A stretch of DNA of 64,000 nucleotides from Parvibaculaceae bacterium (GCA_029209985.1 JARGNZ010000011.1:38045-102044); one strand, 5' to 3'; shown: positions 9,005 through 19,272, counted from the stretch's first letter. Translations and numbers: made by a program. Notes: generated by a model not told the origin, from the letters alone.

Positions 9005-10267
9005 CTAATAGATGGTTGCTTGCACCACAGCTTTAAGCCGCTCAATCAATGAAAACTCATCGTCGATAAAGTCTGCATCAACCCACCATTCTTCAACTTC
9101 GCGAAACACCCGGCCCATCTCAGGCCCCTCGGGCACACCCGATGCTTTAAGCATGGACCCAGTTAAGCCAAAATCTGGCCGCTCCCACGTATCCGCCAAG
9201 GCCAGCAGCGCCCGCCATTGCATGGCGTTGTGGTCTTTGCCGTCAGCCGCCCACCCCAACAGGGCTTTGTCTTTGAAAAGCTCAACCCCAAGCCAATAAA
9301 GCGCCCGGCGCACTTCACGCATAGAAAGATAACAAACCATCTTAGTCGGGTCCGTGTGCATTTTGAGAACACGGGTACGTTCTTTATTAGAAAGCCGCAG
9401 ACGCTCTGCGACCGCACGCAACTTATCTGCGTCCCCCTCAAGGAGAGCACTCAGGCGCAAAATCGCGTCCTGACTAAAGAGCTGTCCGACTTCAATATCC
9501 ACCAGTTTTTCCAACCGGTCTAAGCGGGCAGCTTCAGGTAAAACCTCAGACAAAATGCCCGCCGCCGCCATTTGACGCAACACCGTAGCCGCCTCATCTG
9601 CTTCCAGCAAACGAAGCAATTCGCCGCGCACCCGTTCTCCCGACAATCCTTTCAAGCCGGCCTTTTGCGCCGCACAGGCCGCCAGCCCTTCTGCATCCAT
9701 TTGGCCTTGGCCGTAATGCGCTTGAAACCGAAAGAACCGCAAAATGCGTAAATAGTCTTCCTGAATACGCGCAGTCGCATCCCCAATAAACCGCACCCGC
9801 CGCGCATCCAAATCTGCGCGTCCATTCAACGGATCATGCACCGTGCCATCTATATCAGCATAAAGAGCATTCATCGTGAAGTCGCGCCGCTTGGCGTCTT
9901 CCGCCCAATCCTGTGTAAACGCGACTTCCGCATGACGTCCATCTGTCGCCACGTCCACACGCAACGTTGTCACTTCAAATGGCCGCCCGTCTTCAATCGC
10001 GGTAATCGTGCCATGAGCTAACCCCGTCGGCACCACCTTGATGCCAGCTGCTTCAAGCCGAGCCATCGCGTCTTGGGGCGTAAGGCTGGTGGCAATATCA
10101 AGGTCTTTAACCGGTTCCCGCAACAAAGCATTGCGCACACATCCCCCCACAAACCGCGCTAAACCCTCTTGGGCACCCAACGCGTTCATCACCTTTTGCG
10201 TGGCAGGTTCTTTAAGCCAAGGAGCCAAAGCCAGTTCACCGGTTGCTTGCACTGAATTATCGCTCAT
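9005..10267 (-). CDS. cca: CCA tRNA nucleotidyltransferase / poly(A) polymerase family
   Basis: This 420-residue class II nucleotidyltransferase adds or repairs CCA tails. The head motif is FVGGCVRNALL followed by the catalytic DLDIATSL; the family usually has VRD where this one has VRN. The neck motif RRDFTMNALYADIDG and DPLNGRADLDARRVRFIGD are clear. A GAGGAA ribosome-binding site precedes the ATG. In many alphaproteobacteria this gene neighbours the NUDIX, DUF1285 and MoxR genes found just to the right. Confidence 0.94.
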   Translation of the reverse strand: MSDNSVQATGELALAPWLKEPATQKVMNALGAQEGLARFVGGCVRNALLREPVKDLDIATSLTPQDAMARLEAAGIKVVPTGLAHGTITAIEDGRPFEVTTLRVDVATDGRHAEVAFTQDWAEDAKRRDFTMNALYADIDGTVHDPLNGRADLDARRVRFIGDATARIQEDYLRILRFFRFQAHYGQGQMDAEGLAACAAQKAGLKGLSGERVRGELLRLLEADEAATVLRQMAAAGILSEVLPEAARLDRLEKLVDIEVGQLFSQDAILRLSALLEGDADKLRAVAERLRLSNKERTRVLKMHTDPTKMVCYLSMREVRRALYWLGVELFKDKALLGWAADGKDHNAMQWRALLALADTWERPDFGLTGSMLKASGVPEGPEMGRVFREVEEWWVDADFIDDEFSLIERLKAVVQATIY

Positions 10268-10436
10268 TTCCTCACCTTTATTTTTTTACAATGAGGACGC
10301 AGCTACCATCAAAGGTGACGCATGCGTCATTTTCATCATTTGTAACATGCTTTTCAGGCGGCACATTGCTTTAGATCAACCAGGTCCTGGCCGATTTGAG
10401 GAGACCCATAGGTGAGACGGACAGCAGCAAGCACAT

Positions 10437-10622
10437 TTAAGTGCCTTGCGTAACAAAAACCGCCACAAACAGCCCCGTCATGAACAATCCAAAGCCGATC
10501 AGCGTGAGCCACACCAGGGGCGCATCGCGCCAATGTAAAGGCTTATCGCTGCGCATCGCAATCAACCAATAAATGATGAATGGCGCCAAAAAGAGAAGAA
10601 AGTTTAGAAAGACACGGATCAT
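10437..10622 (-). CDS. DUF6111-like small membrane protein
   Basis: This 61-residue protein has two hydrophobic helices, at about 4-20 and 36-57, joined by a short basic loop (MRSDKPLHWRDAPLVW). It resembles the small DUF6111 family seen beside CoA-pyrophosphatase and CCA-transferase genes. Its ATG overlaps the stop of the NUDIX gene by four bases (ATGA), so the two are coupled. Function unknown. Confidence 0.8.
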   Translation of the reverse strand: MIRVFLNFLLFLAPFIIYWLIAMRSDKPLHWRDAPLVWLTLIGFGLFMTGLFVAVFVTQGT

Positions 10623-11305
10623 GTAAAAGCAGCCTCTCCGCCCAACCGATCAGACATATTTTTCAACATGCCAGCGGTTGCGCCCCAAATATAAAACCCA
10701 TCATACGTCATTGCATAATAGGCTCGATCTTTCCCGCGCCAAAATACGCTATGGCGCTTTTGGTTTTCCGGGTTCATCAAAAACGCCAGCGGCACCTCAA
10801 AAATGTCCGCCACCTCATTTGCATCCGCTTGAAGCGTAAACCCCGGTTTGACAAAACTCACAACCGGCAGAATACGAAACCCAGACCCTGTTTCGTACAC
10901 GTCTAAGTAACCCTGCACATCCACGAAAGACCGATCAAGCCCGACTTCTTCTTCCGCCTCACGCAACGCTGCATTGAGCAGACTTTCGCCCGGCTCCACT
11001 TTGCCGCCGGGAAAAGCCACTTGCCCAGAATGCGAGTTCAGATGATCTGCCCGCCGTGTCAAAAGCACAGTTGGCCCCTCTTTCCGCTCCACAATGGGGA
11101 CCAACACAGCCGCCAACCGTAAGGACCGAGTTTCGCCCTTATCGTCAATCCATTCATCGTCTTTTGGGGCACGCCCATCGGCATTTGTTTTTTCTACCGG
11201 ATTAAGGTCGTGATCTCCCCGCGCAGACCGGCTGAGTAAAATATCATCGGGGCTGGGCATATGAGCGTCGATGGCATCCAATATTTTTTGTCGGTACTCG
11301 ATCAT
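10619..11305 (-). CDS. NUDIX hydrolase, CoA pyrophosphatase type
   Basis: This 228-residue protein has a complete NUDIX box, GKVEPGESLLNAALREAEEEVGL, given here by its key residues Gly, Glu and the REAEEE metal site. The following long C-terminal region, with FEVPLAFLMN, matches the NudL / CoA pyrophosphatase group that splits CoA into phosphopantetheine and 3',5'-ADP. ATG 11305 is preferred over a GTG two codons upstream, because AAGG is better spaced from it. Coupled to the small membrane protein downstream. Confidence 0.88.
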   Translation of the reverse strand: MIEYRQKILDAIDAHMPSPDDILLSRSARGDHDLNPVEKTNADGRAPKDDEWIDDKGETRSLRLAAVLVPIVERKEGPTVLLTRRADHLNSHSGQVAFPGGKVEPGESLLNAALREAEEEVGLDRSFVDVQGYLDVYETGSGFRILPVVSFVKPGFTLQADANEVADIFEVPLAFLMNPENQKRHSVFWRGKDRAYYAMTYDGFYIWGATAGMLKNMSDRLGGEAAFT

Positions 11306-11355
11306 GGCCACCTTATCTCTTTTTGTTTTTATCTCTACGGGGTCGTCGGTCTAGT

Positions 11356-12009
11356 TTAAAATTGCAATTCATCCGCTGGCACAAAGGGAAAGAAAGTCCC
11401 AGAACTCCAAACACCAAACCAGTTTTTACCGTCAATCGTCTTTTCTTGGCCCAAAGCAACCAAATCATAAAACACCGCTCGGTTGATCAACCCTTCTAAC
11501 CGCGCGCGCACCAATATATAGGGCGCTGGCTCACCGGTTTCATCGTCCACCTCAAAGCGAATGGGCGCATCCGGGCCTGCAATCGTGTCATCCCCCACAT
11601 TGGTGGTGAAGGTAAGGACTTGTTCTTCCCCCTCCCCAGCCACAGACATCGCAACAATAACAAAGGGCACGTCATCCACTTTGATGCCGATCTTTTCAAC
11701 CGGTGTCACAAGGTAATACCGCTCGTCGTCATCATATCTCAACACCGTTGAAAATAGCCGGACCAGACGTTCGCGCCCGATGGGAGACCCCATATAATGC
11801 CAGCTCCCATCGCGTTTGATGTGGATATCTAATTCGCCACAAAACTCTGGATGCCACAAATGCACCGGGGGCAAGCCTTTCGGATTTTTTTTCGCGGCCG
11901 CCTCCGCCTGAGTGATTCCCTGCAAGACCAACCCAGAACCAGCCGTCGACGCTGATGCCTTCCCCCCCACTGACGGGGCTTTAGGGTTTGATTTGGTGTC
12001 ATCACTCAT
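11356..12009 (-). CDS. DUF1285 domain-containing protein
   Basis: This 217-residue soluble protein fits DUF1285. Family-typical stretches are LWHPEFCGELDIHIKRDG, GSPIGRERLVRLFSTVLR and YYLVTPVEKIGI; the end contains GVWSSGTFFPF. The first 50 residues are a low-complexity Ser, Ala and Gly leader. A strong AGGAGG precedes the ATG. It lies head to head with the MoxR gene across 296 bases. Function not established. Confidence 0.85.
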   Translation of the reverse strand: MSDDTKSNPKAPSVGGKASASTAGSGLVLQGITQAEAAAKKNPKGLPPVHLWHPEFCGELDIHIKRDGSWHYMGSPIGRERLVRLFSTVLRYDDDERYYLVTPVEKIGIKVDDVPFVIVAMSVAGEGEEQVLTFTTNVGDDTIAGPDAPIRFEVDDETGEPAPYILVRARLEGLINRAVFYDLVALGQEKTIDGKNWFGVWSSGTFFPFVPADELQF

Positions 12010-12305
12010 ACTGCAACCTCCTGATCTAAAACAAGAAACGCCATTATAGACGCATTTTGCTCAAAATCTTCACTCTCATTTTACTGGGCTATTTACACTA
12101 TCTATAGCGCCTGAGCCTGCAACCGCCATAATGGAGCCATATTAGACGCCAAAGTGTGAGTTCAAGAGCAAGAGTACAAGAGCGAGAGGTTAAAGGCGTG
12201 CGGTGCCCCTATAGGGCGATGCCAATTTCCATGCGCTCAATCAGGCCATAAGGCCCCCACCAGGGATGCGCACTGCCAAAGCGCACCCAAAATAAATGTA
12301 GGCCA
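12010..12305. other. Intergenic region between DUF1285 and MoxR genes
   Basis: The 296 bases must hold divergent promoters for the DUF1285 and MoxR genes. I see loose repeats of a CAAGAG-type word around 12160-12190 and no hairpin terminator or RNA gene. The last 100 bases are open on the reverse strand but are not convincing as a gene. Confidence 0.5.
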
Positions 12306-13304
12306 ATGCAGTCAATCAGTGAAGCCGGCGAGACAATCGTCGCAGAAGTTGAAAAAGCCGGACACCGTTTGAACGAAGCCCAACAGGCCATTGGCGATAT
12401 TATATTTGGTCAAGAAACTGTTGTTGAGCAATCCCTCATCACCTTGCTCGCGGGTGGCCACGCTTTGCTGGTCGGCGTGCCCGGCCTTGCCAAAACACTG
12501 TTGGTCCACGCCATTGGCACAACAATGGGGCTGGACAACAAACGCATTCAATTCACCCCAGACCTGATGCCCGGCGATATTGTCGGCTCTGAGGTTCTGG
12601 AAGAAGGCGAAAATGGCCGACGCTCTTTTCGCTTCATCAAAGGCCCAGTCTTTTGCCAATTACTGATGGCAGACGAAATCAACCGCGCCAGCCCGCGCAC
12701 CCAATCTGCCCTGCTGCAAGCCATGCAAGAACAGCATGTCACTGTCGCTGGACAACGCCACGAATTGCCCCACCCCTTCCATGTCCTCGCGACCCAAAAC
12801 CCGCTAGAGCAAGAAGGCACCTACCCCCTACCTGAAGCCCAACTTGACCGCTTCTTGTTGCAAATTGATGTGCACTATCCCAACATGGAAGCAGAGCGGC
12901 GCATGTTGCTCTCCACCACAGGGGCAAAAACGGTTCAACCGCGCCAAGTGCTCAGTGGTGATGATCTAAGCGCCCTTCAACACTTAGTCCGCCGTATGCC
13001 TGTGGGTGACAAAGTAATTGATGCCATTTTGGAATTGGTGCGTTCTGCGCGTCCCGGCGAAGGCACATCAGAAGAAGTCGACACACATATTTCATGGGGC
13101 CCCGGCCCCCGCGCCTCGCAGGCCTTGATGCTGGCTGTCCGGGCGCGCGCGTTAATGGATGGACGCTATGCACCGTCCATTGAAGATGTCATTGCCTTAG
13201 CTGCCCCCATTTTGCGCCACCGTATGGCCCTCAATTTTGCCGCCCGTGCGGATGGGATCACCCTTGCCGGTGTGATTGATCGATTAACCCAGCGTATCAG
13301 CTAG
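12306..13304 (+). CDS. MoxR-family AAA+ ATPase
   Basis: This 332-residue ATPase has Walker A GVPGLAKT at residues 57-64, Walker B LLMADEINRA, the sensor stretch VLATQNPLEQEGTYPLPEAQLDRF and the C-terminal lid. MoxR proteins are chaperone-like ATPases that act with VWA-domain partners. It starts a rightward operon of MoxR, DUF58, DUF4159 and VWA genes, spaced by 11 bases or less. The client of this set is unknown; related clusters are linked to envelope stress or metalloprotein maturation. Confidence 0.93.
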   Translation: MQSISEAGETIVAEVEKAGHRLNEAQQAIGDIIFGQETVVEQSLITLLAGGHALLVGVPGLAKTLLVHAIGTTMGLDNKRIQFTPDLMPGDIVGSEVLEEGENGRRSFRFIKGPVFCQLLMADEINRASPRTQSALLQAMQEQHVTVAGQRHELPHPFHVLATQNPLEQEGTYPLPEAQLDRFLLQIDVHYPNMEAERRMLLSTTGAKTVQPRQVLSGDDLSALQHLVRRMPVGDKVIDAILELVRSARPGEGTSEEVDTHISWGPGPRASQALMLAVRARALMDGRYAPSIEDVIALAAPILRHRMALNFAARADGITLAGVIDRLTQRIS

Positions 13305-13315
13305 TAGGACATATC

Positions 13316-14287
13316 GTGGTCGATACCGCCGATACAATTGTCAGCTCCCGCGCCCTGCGCGCCCAAGCAGACCAACTTGCCGATCCGATGCCTCCCCTCT
13401 TGGTGGAAGCAGAACGAGTGGCAAGCACGGTTGCGCAAGGGGTGCATGGACGCAAACGCGTCGGCGCTGGAGAAACCTTTTGGCAATATCGCCAATTTGC
13501 CCAAACCGATGCCTACTCAAGTGTAGACTGGCGCCGGTCCGCCCGTTCCGACCAACTTTACGTCCGAGAGACCGAATGGGAAGCCGCCGAAAGCGTATGG
13601 ATTTGGTGTGATCGCTCTGCCTCAATGGAATATGCAGCCCCCACCAGCCCCTGCACAAAAAAACACAGAGCCGCTGTACTCGCGCTTGCATGTGGTTCCT
13701 TGTTGATGCGCAGCGCCGAGCGCATTGCTCCCTTGGGCGCACACATCCCCCCCAGCAATGGCCGCGAAGCCCTACGGCGTTTATCTCGTTATATTTTGGC
13801 GGAAGAAACCTCCGCGCCTTCCATCCCCAGAACCAATGCCAGCCCAGAGACTCGTACTAGCAAAGAAACTGACGATAGCCTGCCTCCTCTTGAGGATTTA
13901 CCGCGCCATGCCGGTCTCGTGCTCATCAGTGATTTTCTCTCGCCCATCGACGCACTCACCAAGCGCCTAGAGCGTTTTGCCAAACGCGGCTTAAAAGGCC
14001 ACCTCTTGCAAGTGCTCGATCCGTCTGAAGAGGACCTTCCCTTTTCGGGACGCACTGAATTTCATGGCATCGAAGAGGACACCCGTTTGATGGTGAGCCG
14101 CGCCGAAAACTTGCGCAGTGCCTATCATCAACGCTTGGCCGCCCACCGCGCCGCCATTGCCGATATCTGCCGCCACTATGGCTGGTCGTTCACAACCCAC
14201 CGCACCGACAAGCCCCCACAACTAGCCTTGCTCTCCCTCTACACGGCCATTTCTGGCGACCATCAAACCAACAAGGGGGCACGCTAA
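13316..14287 (+). CDS. DUF58 domain-containing protein
   Basis: This 323-residue protein starts at GTG with AGGA upstream. It has the DUF58 core RQFAQTDAYSSVDWRRSARSDQLYVRE, where family members have an RxYxxGD-like turn and a conserved WRxSAR. A VWA-like fold follows, with WIWCDRSASM at about residue 100 forming a partial metal-site motif, and VLISDFLSP later. It forms part of the MoxR operon, 11 bases after the ATPase, and is probably its direct partner. Confidence 0.9.
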   Translation: MVDTADTIVSSRALRAQADQLADPMPPLLVEAERVASTVAQGVHGRKRVGAGETFWQYRQFAQTDAYSSVDWRRSARSDQLYVRETEWEAAESVWIWCDRSASMEYAAPTSPCTKKHRAAVLALACGSLLMRSAERIAPLGAHIPPSNGREALRRLSRYILAEETSAPSIPRTNASPETRTSKETDDSLPPLEDLPRHAGLVLISDFLSPIDALTKRLERFAKRGLKGHLLQVLDPSEEDLPFSGRTEFHGIEEDTRLMVSRAENLRSAYHQRLAAHRAAIADICRHYGWSFTTHRTDKPPQLALLSLYTAISGDHQTNKGAR

Positions 14288-14290
14288 CTC

Positions 14291-17131
14291 ATGCTCACCC
14301 TTGGCCCCCTCGCATTTGCAACCCCCTGGATTTTGCTGGCACTTGCAAGCTTGCCGCTGATCTGGTGGTTACTACGGGTGACACCGCCAGCGCCCAAAAG
14401 AATTAAATTCCCCGCCATCCAATTACTGATGGGCCTTGATGCACACGAAGAAAGCCCCTCAAAAATGCCTTTGTGGCTTTTGCTTGTGCGCCTGTGTTTA
14501 GCGGCTTTGCTGATCCTTGCCCTCGCAACCCCTTTATGGCGTCCCGCACCCAACACACACGCAGAAAGCGGCTTCCTGATTGTCATCGACAATGATTGGA
14601 GTGCAGCAGCACATTGGGACAGCCTCACACGCGAAGCCCAAGCCCTGATTGAACAGGCAAAACGCACCAATCAACCCATTGCCCTGCTCACCACCACAGG
14701 GCCAAATGCCCAGCGCCCGGCAGAACTGCAAACCGCCGACGACGCTCTTGCTAAACTGCGTGCCTTAGCCCCCTTTGCACTGCCCGCCAACCGCGCCACC
14801 ACAGCCCTTGCGCTGGAAACCCCGGTCGCAGGCATCTCCGCATTAAGCCCCGTTTGGATCAGCAACGGCCTAGAAGATTGGCAAGCAGAAAGCCTCTCCG
14901 CTGCACTGGTGGACACCACAGGCAAAGACATCACCCTTATTCGCCCCACTCCCGCCCAAACCCCTGTGCTCATTCTGCCCCCCACCGCAGGCTCAGAAGG
15001 ACTAGAAATTACGGTTCGCCGGGTCGAAGAAAGCACAGCCGCGACCACCCATGTATTACGGGCGCGCGCAGAAAATGGGGCCTCCCTTGCCACACTCAAC
15101 ATTCCGTTTAATGCCGGTGAGATAGAGCACACCGTCAGCCTTGCCCTTCCGCTGGAACTGCGCAATCGCCTGTCCCGCCTCGACATCGAAGGCATGCACA
15201 CGGCAGGCAGCACCTTTTTGCTAGACCAGAGATGGAAGCGGCGCACCGTGGGCATCATCACAGCAAGCAGAGAGAAAGAAGGCCAACCCCTGCTCTCTGA
15301 TGTCTACTATCTTGAACGCGCCTTGCAGCCTTTTGCCGAAATTCTACATCCACAAGCCGCCCCATCTACAACGGCTCCAGATGCAACAAGAGCAGACGCA
15401 CAAAGCGAAATCATTGGGTTGCTGAAACAAAACCTTTCTGTGCTCATCCTCTCCGACATCGGCCAACTGTCGCAAGGGGACGCAGAGGCCATCACACAAT
15501 GGGTAAAGGCAGGCGGGTTCTTAGTGCGCTTTGCAGGCCCCCGCCTCGCAACAAGCTCAGATGCGCTCATGCCCGTGTCATTGCGCAACGGCAATCGCTC
15601 CCTTGAAGGCGCTCTGTCTTGGACCACACCGCAAACCCTCTCCCCTTTTGATGAGAAAAGCCCCTTCTATGGCTTAACACTTGGGGGCGATGTTTCCATC
15701 AATCGGCAAGTTTTGGCAGATCCCAACAGCCTACAAAACGCAACCACATGGGCCGCCCTCAACGACGGCACACCGCTCGTAACGGGCCGCACCTTGGGCG
15801 CAGGGTCTCTTGTCCTCTTTCACGTCACCGCCAACACCGAATGGTCCAACCTGCCCTTGTCTGGTTTGTTCGTGGATATGCTGTCGCGCATTGTAGATCT
15901 GTCAGAGGGCGTGCCCCCGAGCATGGGAAGCGAACAATTGGCCACACTCAACCCCAAATCCATTTTGACTGGCACCGCGCAATTAATCGCGCCCCCGCCA
16001 TGGGTTGAGGCGTTGCAGATCACACCAGACACGACACTTATTCCCGATGCGCAGCACCCCGCAGGTCTGTATGGTGACGGTGGTTTGGGCCGCGCGCTCA
16101 ACATTGGCGCTCTCGACATTGACTTAGTCGCACAGAAAAACCGTCCCTCCTTCGGCCTCATCAAAGGATTGGAGCCACAAGCCGAACAACGCCTCAAAGC
16201 ACCGCTGTTGGTGGCGGCATTTATTCTGTTCCTCATCGATTGTGTCGCAGCACTCTATTTGTCAGGAAAATTATCCGGCACACCCCTTCCCCAAAAAGGC
16301 CGTGTGAAATCAACCATGGCTCTTGTGGTCTTGGCCGCTAGTTTGATGATCATGGCCCCCGCCCATCTGCATGCGCAAGAAAACACCGACGAACCTGTCT
16401 CCAGCAAAACACTAGAGGCTGCGTTAAAAACACGCCTTGCCTATGTTCTAACCGGCGACACCCAAACCGACGACGTCTCCAAACTCGGCCTTGAAGCGTT
16501 AAGTGAAAAATTACACGACCGCACCGCCATTTCGCCGGGCAAGCCCATCGCGATCGACATTGAAACCGATGAGCTATCGATCTATCCGTTTCTCTATTGG
16601 CCTGTTCTCTCAGACCAACAGCCTCTGTCCGATGCGACGGCCGCTCGAGTGGACGCTTATATGAAACGCGGCGGCATGATTTTATTCGACACGAAGGCAC
16701 AAGGCGACGCCCGTGCGCGGGCAGACGGGCGTTCAGACGCCTTAGTAGGCTTGTTAGAAAAACTAGACATCCCAGCCCTCACCCCCGTGTCTGACGGCCA
16801 TGTGCTCACGCGCAGCTTTTATCTCATGCAGACCTTTCCCGGTCGCTGGGACAATGGCCCCCTATGGGTGGAAGTCGCCCGCAACACGAGCATAGGCCAA
16901 GGAAGCTCCAATGACGGCGTGACCGCAATTTTGATTGGTGACAATGACTATGCCGGCGCATGGGCACAAGACGGCGCAGGCCGTCCCCTCTTTCCGGTTG
17001 TGCCCGGCGGCGAGCGGCAACGCGAGTGGGCCTACCGCTTTGGGGTCAATTTGGTGATCTATTCTATGACCGGCAACTACAAAGCCGACCAAGTACACGT
17101 GCCCGCTTTGTTGGAAAGGTTGGGTCAATAA
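14291..17131 (+). CDS. BatA-like / DUF4159 domain-containing membrane protein
   Basis: A large 946-residue protein. The N-terminus carries a BatA-type pair of helices at about 10-30 and 60-80, starting LGPLAFATPWILLALASLPLIWWLLR. A long periplasmic-type part follows, then a helix near 640-660 (LLVAAFILFLIDCVAALYL) and another near 680-700. The C-terminal DUF4159 domain (from about 720) includes RLAYVLTGDTQTDDVSKLGLE, FLYWPVLSD and the FGVNLVIY end. It starts 4 bases after the DUF58 gene, and its TAA shares a base with the next ATG. Confidence 0.88.
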   Translation: MLTLGPLAFATPWILLALASLPLIWWLLRVTPPAPKRIKFPAIQLLMGLDAHEESPSKMPLWLLLVRLCLAALLILALATPLWRPAPNTHAESGFLIVIDNDWSAAAHWDSLTREAQALIEQAKRTNQPIALLTTTGPNAQRPAELQTADDALAKLRALAPFALPANRATTALALETPVAGISALSPVWISNGLEDWQAESLSAALVDTTGKDITLIRPTPAQTPVLILPPTAGSEGLEITVRRVEESTAATTHVLRARAENGASLATLNIPFNAGEIEHTVSLALPLELRNRLSRLDIEGMHTAGSTFLLDQRWKRRTVGIITASREKEGQPLLSDVYYLERALQPFAEILHPQAAPSTTAPDATRADAQSEIIGLLKQNLSVLILSDIGQLSQGDAEAITQWVKAGGFLVRFAGPRLATSSDALMPVSLRNGNRSLEGALSWTTPQTLSPFDEKSPFYGLTLGGDVSINRQVLADPNSLQNATTWAALNDGTPLVTGRTLGAGSLVLFHVTANTEWSNLPLSGLFVDMLSRIVDLSEGVPPSMGSEQLATLNPKSILTGTAQLIAPPPWVEALQITPDTTLIPDAQHPAGLYGDGGLGRALNIGALDIDLVAQKNRPSFGLIKGLEPQAEQRLKAPLLVAAFILFLIDCVAALYLSGKLSGTPLPQKGRVKSTMALVVLAASLMIMAPAHLHAQENTDEPVSSKTLEAALKTRLAYVLTGDTQTDDVSKLGLEALSEKLHDRTAISPGKPIAIDIETDELSIYPFLYWPVLSDQQPLSDATAARVDAYMKRGGMILFDTKAQGDARARADGRSDALVGLLEKLDIPALTPVSDGHVLTRSFYLMQTFPGRWDNGPLWVEVARNTSIGQGSSNDGVTAILIGDNDYAGAWAQDGAGRPLFPVVPGGERQREWAYRFGVNLVIYSMTGNYKADQVHVPALLERLGQ

Positions 17132-19254
17132 TGTTCAATCAAAACCTTTCGCTTGTCTTCTCACCGCTGATCAACACCAATTTACTATGGGCATTGGCCA
17201 TCCTCTCGCTCTGCCTGATCGCGGTCATGCTATGGCGGCGGGCACGCGGTGTTGTCTGGCGCACACTCACCACCTTGGCGCTCTTAGCCATTCTCGCCAA
17301 TCCTGTTGCCCGCGAAGAAGAACGCGACCCCACCCCCGATGTGGTGGCCATTGTTTCAGACCGCAGCGATAGCATGAGCTTAGAGAAACGCAGCCAAACC
17401 GTTGACGCCGCACTGGAAAGCCTACGAGCACAGTTGGGCCGCCTCAAAGGCGTAGAAACCCGCTTCATTGAAGCTGGCGCCCAAACATTTGAGGGCACCG
17501 AGACAGCCGCCAACAATGGCACCAGTCTTTTTGCGCCCCTCTCCGACGCCCTTGCAGACATTCCCTTAGACCGCCTCGGCGGCATCATCATGCTCACCGA
17601 TGGGCTGGTCGATGATGCAACGCCCGCCGTCCTTGCAAAGCTCAAAGATGTCTCATCTAAAAGCGCGGCCCCTCTGCATGTCCTACTCACCGGCGACCCA
17701 AAAGCCATGGACCGCCGATTAGTGATTGAACAAGCCCCCCGTTTCGGGATTGTTGATGAGCCTGTCACCATCAGCTTTCGCGTGGATGAAACCGGCACAA
17801 CCAAAGAAGCAGCACAACCTATTCCCATTCGTCTGCGCTTAGACGGCATTGAAGTGGCGGCCACAACAACCCTGCCGGGCCAAGTGACTGATTTGACATT
17901 TGATTTGCCCCACGCAGGCCGTAACGTCATCGAAATTGAAGCCGACACAGCCCCCGGAGAGCTGACCGAGCAAAACAACGTCGCCGTCACCCTGACCAAT
18001 GGCATCCGCGATCGCTTGCGGGTTTTGCTCGTATCCGGCGAGCCACACCCCGGCGAACGCACATGGCGCAACTTGCTCAAAGCAGACCCCGCTGTAGATC
18101 TTGTGCATTTCACCATTTTGCGGCCACCAGACAAGCAAGACAGCACCCCGGTCAACGAGCTATCGCTGATCGCTTTTCCAACACGCGAGCTGTTTTCACT
18201 GAAATTGGCTGAATTTGATCTCATCATCTTCGACCGTTATCAGCGGCGCGGCGTGTTGCCGATTACCTATCTCTATAACGTGGCTGACTACGTTGAAAAC
18301 GGCGGCGCTGTGCTGAACGCTGCGGGGCCTGACTTTGCCTCCAGCCTTTCAATTTATCGCACCCCCTTAGCCGCAATTCTTCCCTCCGCGCCAAGCGGTG
18401 GCCTTTACGAAGGCGCATTTCGCCCCCACATCACACCGCAGGGGCACCGCCATCCCGTGACCGCTGGCCTGCCAGACGGCGGCACACCCACCACCGATCC
18501 CAGCTGGGGCCGATGGATGCGTTTGGTTGAAAGCGAACAAACCTCCGGTGTGTCCGTCCTGACCGGCCCGAACGATCAACCGCTCTTGTTGCTCGATCGC
18601 ATTGGCGAAGGCCGCGTTGCCCAACTGCTCTCTGACCACGCATGGCTTTGGAGCCGGGGCTTTGATGGAGGCGGCCCCCAAGCAGAACTCCTGCGCCGCC
18701 TTGCCCATTGGTTGATGAAAGAACCAGACCTTGAGGAAGAACAGCTCCTCTTGAGCGACCGCAATGGCCAACTGCTCATAGAACGCTTCACCATGAAAGA
18801 AGAGGCCCTGCCGCTCGCGCTGACATACCCAGATGGACACGTAGAGACCATCACCTTGGCCCCAAAATCCGATGGGGTGTTTAGTGCGCAACTCGACACG
18901 AAACAACATGGCCTCTACCGCGCAGACGATGGAGAACTCACCGCCATAACCGCACTTGGACCTGCCAACCCCAAAGAGTTTCAAGAGGTCGTCAGCACAG
19001 AGACACGCCTTGCCCCTCTGGTAGAGGCAACCCAAGGGGGGGTATTCTGGCTTGATGAAGATGCCGGGAATACGCCTTACCTGCGCCAAACCAAACTGAA
19101 CCGAGATGCGGCGGGCAACAATTGGATTGGCCTACGCCAAAACGGCGAATATGTATTACGCGCGGTCAAAGAGACATCCCTTTTGGGGCCTTTACTTGCC
19201 CTCATCATCGCCTTTGGCTTTTTGATTGGGGGGTGGGTACGCGAAGCCCGCTAA
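17131..19254 (+). CDS. VWA-like membrane protein of the MoxR operon
   Basis: This protein of 707 residues starts at the ATG that overlaps the preceding stop codon (TAATG); an upstream in-frame start at 16960 would lie inside the previous gene. Two N-terminal helices (about 15-35 and 45-60) precede a VWA-type domain with the metal-site motif DRSDS at residues 77-81 and IIMLTDG later. A glutamine-amidotransferase-like part follows (LRVLLVSGEPHPGERTWRNLL), and a single helix closes the protein. It probably sits in the inner membrane with the DUF4159 protein. Confidence 0.85.
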   Translation: MFNQNLSLVFSPLINTNLLWALAILSLCLIAVMLWRRARGVVWRTLTTLALLAILANPVAREEERDPTPDVVAIVSDRSDSMSLEKRSQTVDAALESLRAQLGRLKGVETRFIEAGAQTFEGTETAANNGTSLFAPLSDALADIPLDRLGGIIMLTDGLVDDATPAVLAKLKDVSSKSAAPLHVLLTGDPKAMDRRLVIEQAPRFGIVDEPVTISFRVDETGTTKEAAQPIPIRLRLDGIEVAATTTLPGQVTDLTFDLPHAGRNVIEIEADTAPGELTEQNNVAVTLTNGIRDRLRVLLVSGEPHPGERTWRNLLKADPAVDLVHFTILRPPDKQDSTPVNELSLIAFPTRELFSLKLAEFDLIIFDRYQRRGVLPITYLYNVADYVENGGAVLNAAGPDFASSLSIYRTPLAAILPSAPSGGLYEGAFRPHITPQGHRHPVTAGLPDGGTPTTDPSWGRWMRLVESEQTSGVSVLTGPNDQPLLLLDRIGEGRVAQLLSDHAWLWSRGFDGGGPQAELLRRLAHWLMKEPDLEEEQLLLSDRNGQLLIERFTMKEEALPLALTYPDGHVETITLAPKSDGVFSAQLDTKQHGLYRADDGELTAITALGPANPKEFQEVVSTETRLAPLVEATQGGVFWLDEDAGNTPYLRQTKLNRDAAGNNWIGLRQNGEYVLRAVKETSLLGPLLALIIAFGFLIGGWVREAR

Positions 19255-19272
19255 CCCGTCCCTGACACACCT

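Noticed and set aside
12209..12391. Reverse-strand open frame of 60 codons with a Trp-rich natural-looking end
   Set aside because: Part of it lies opposite the MoxR gene, no ribosome-binding site was seen and no family match was recognised.
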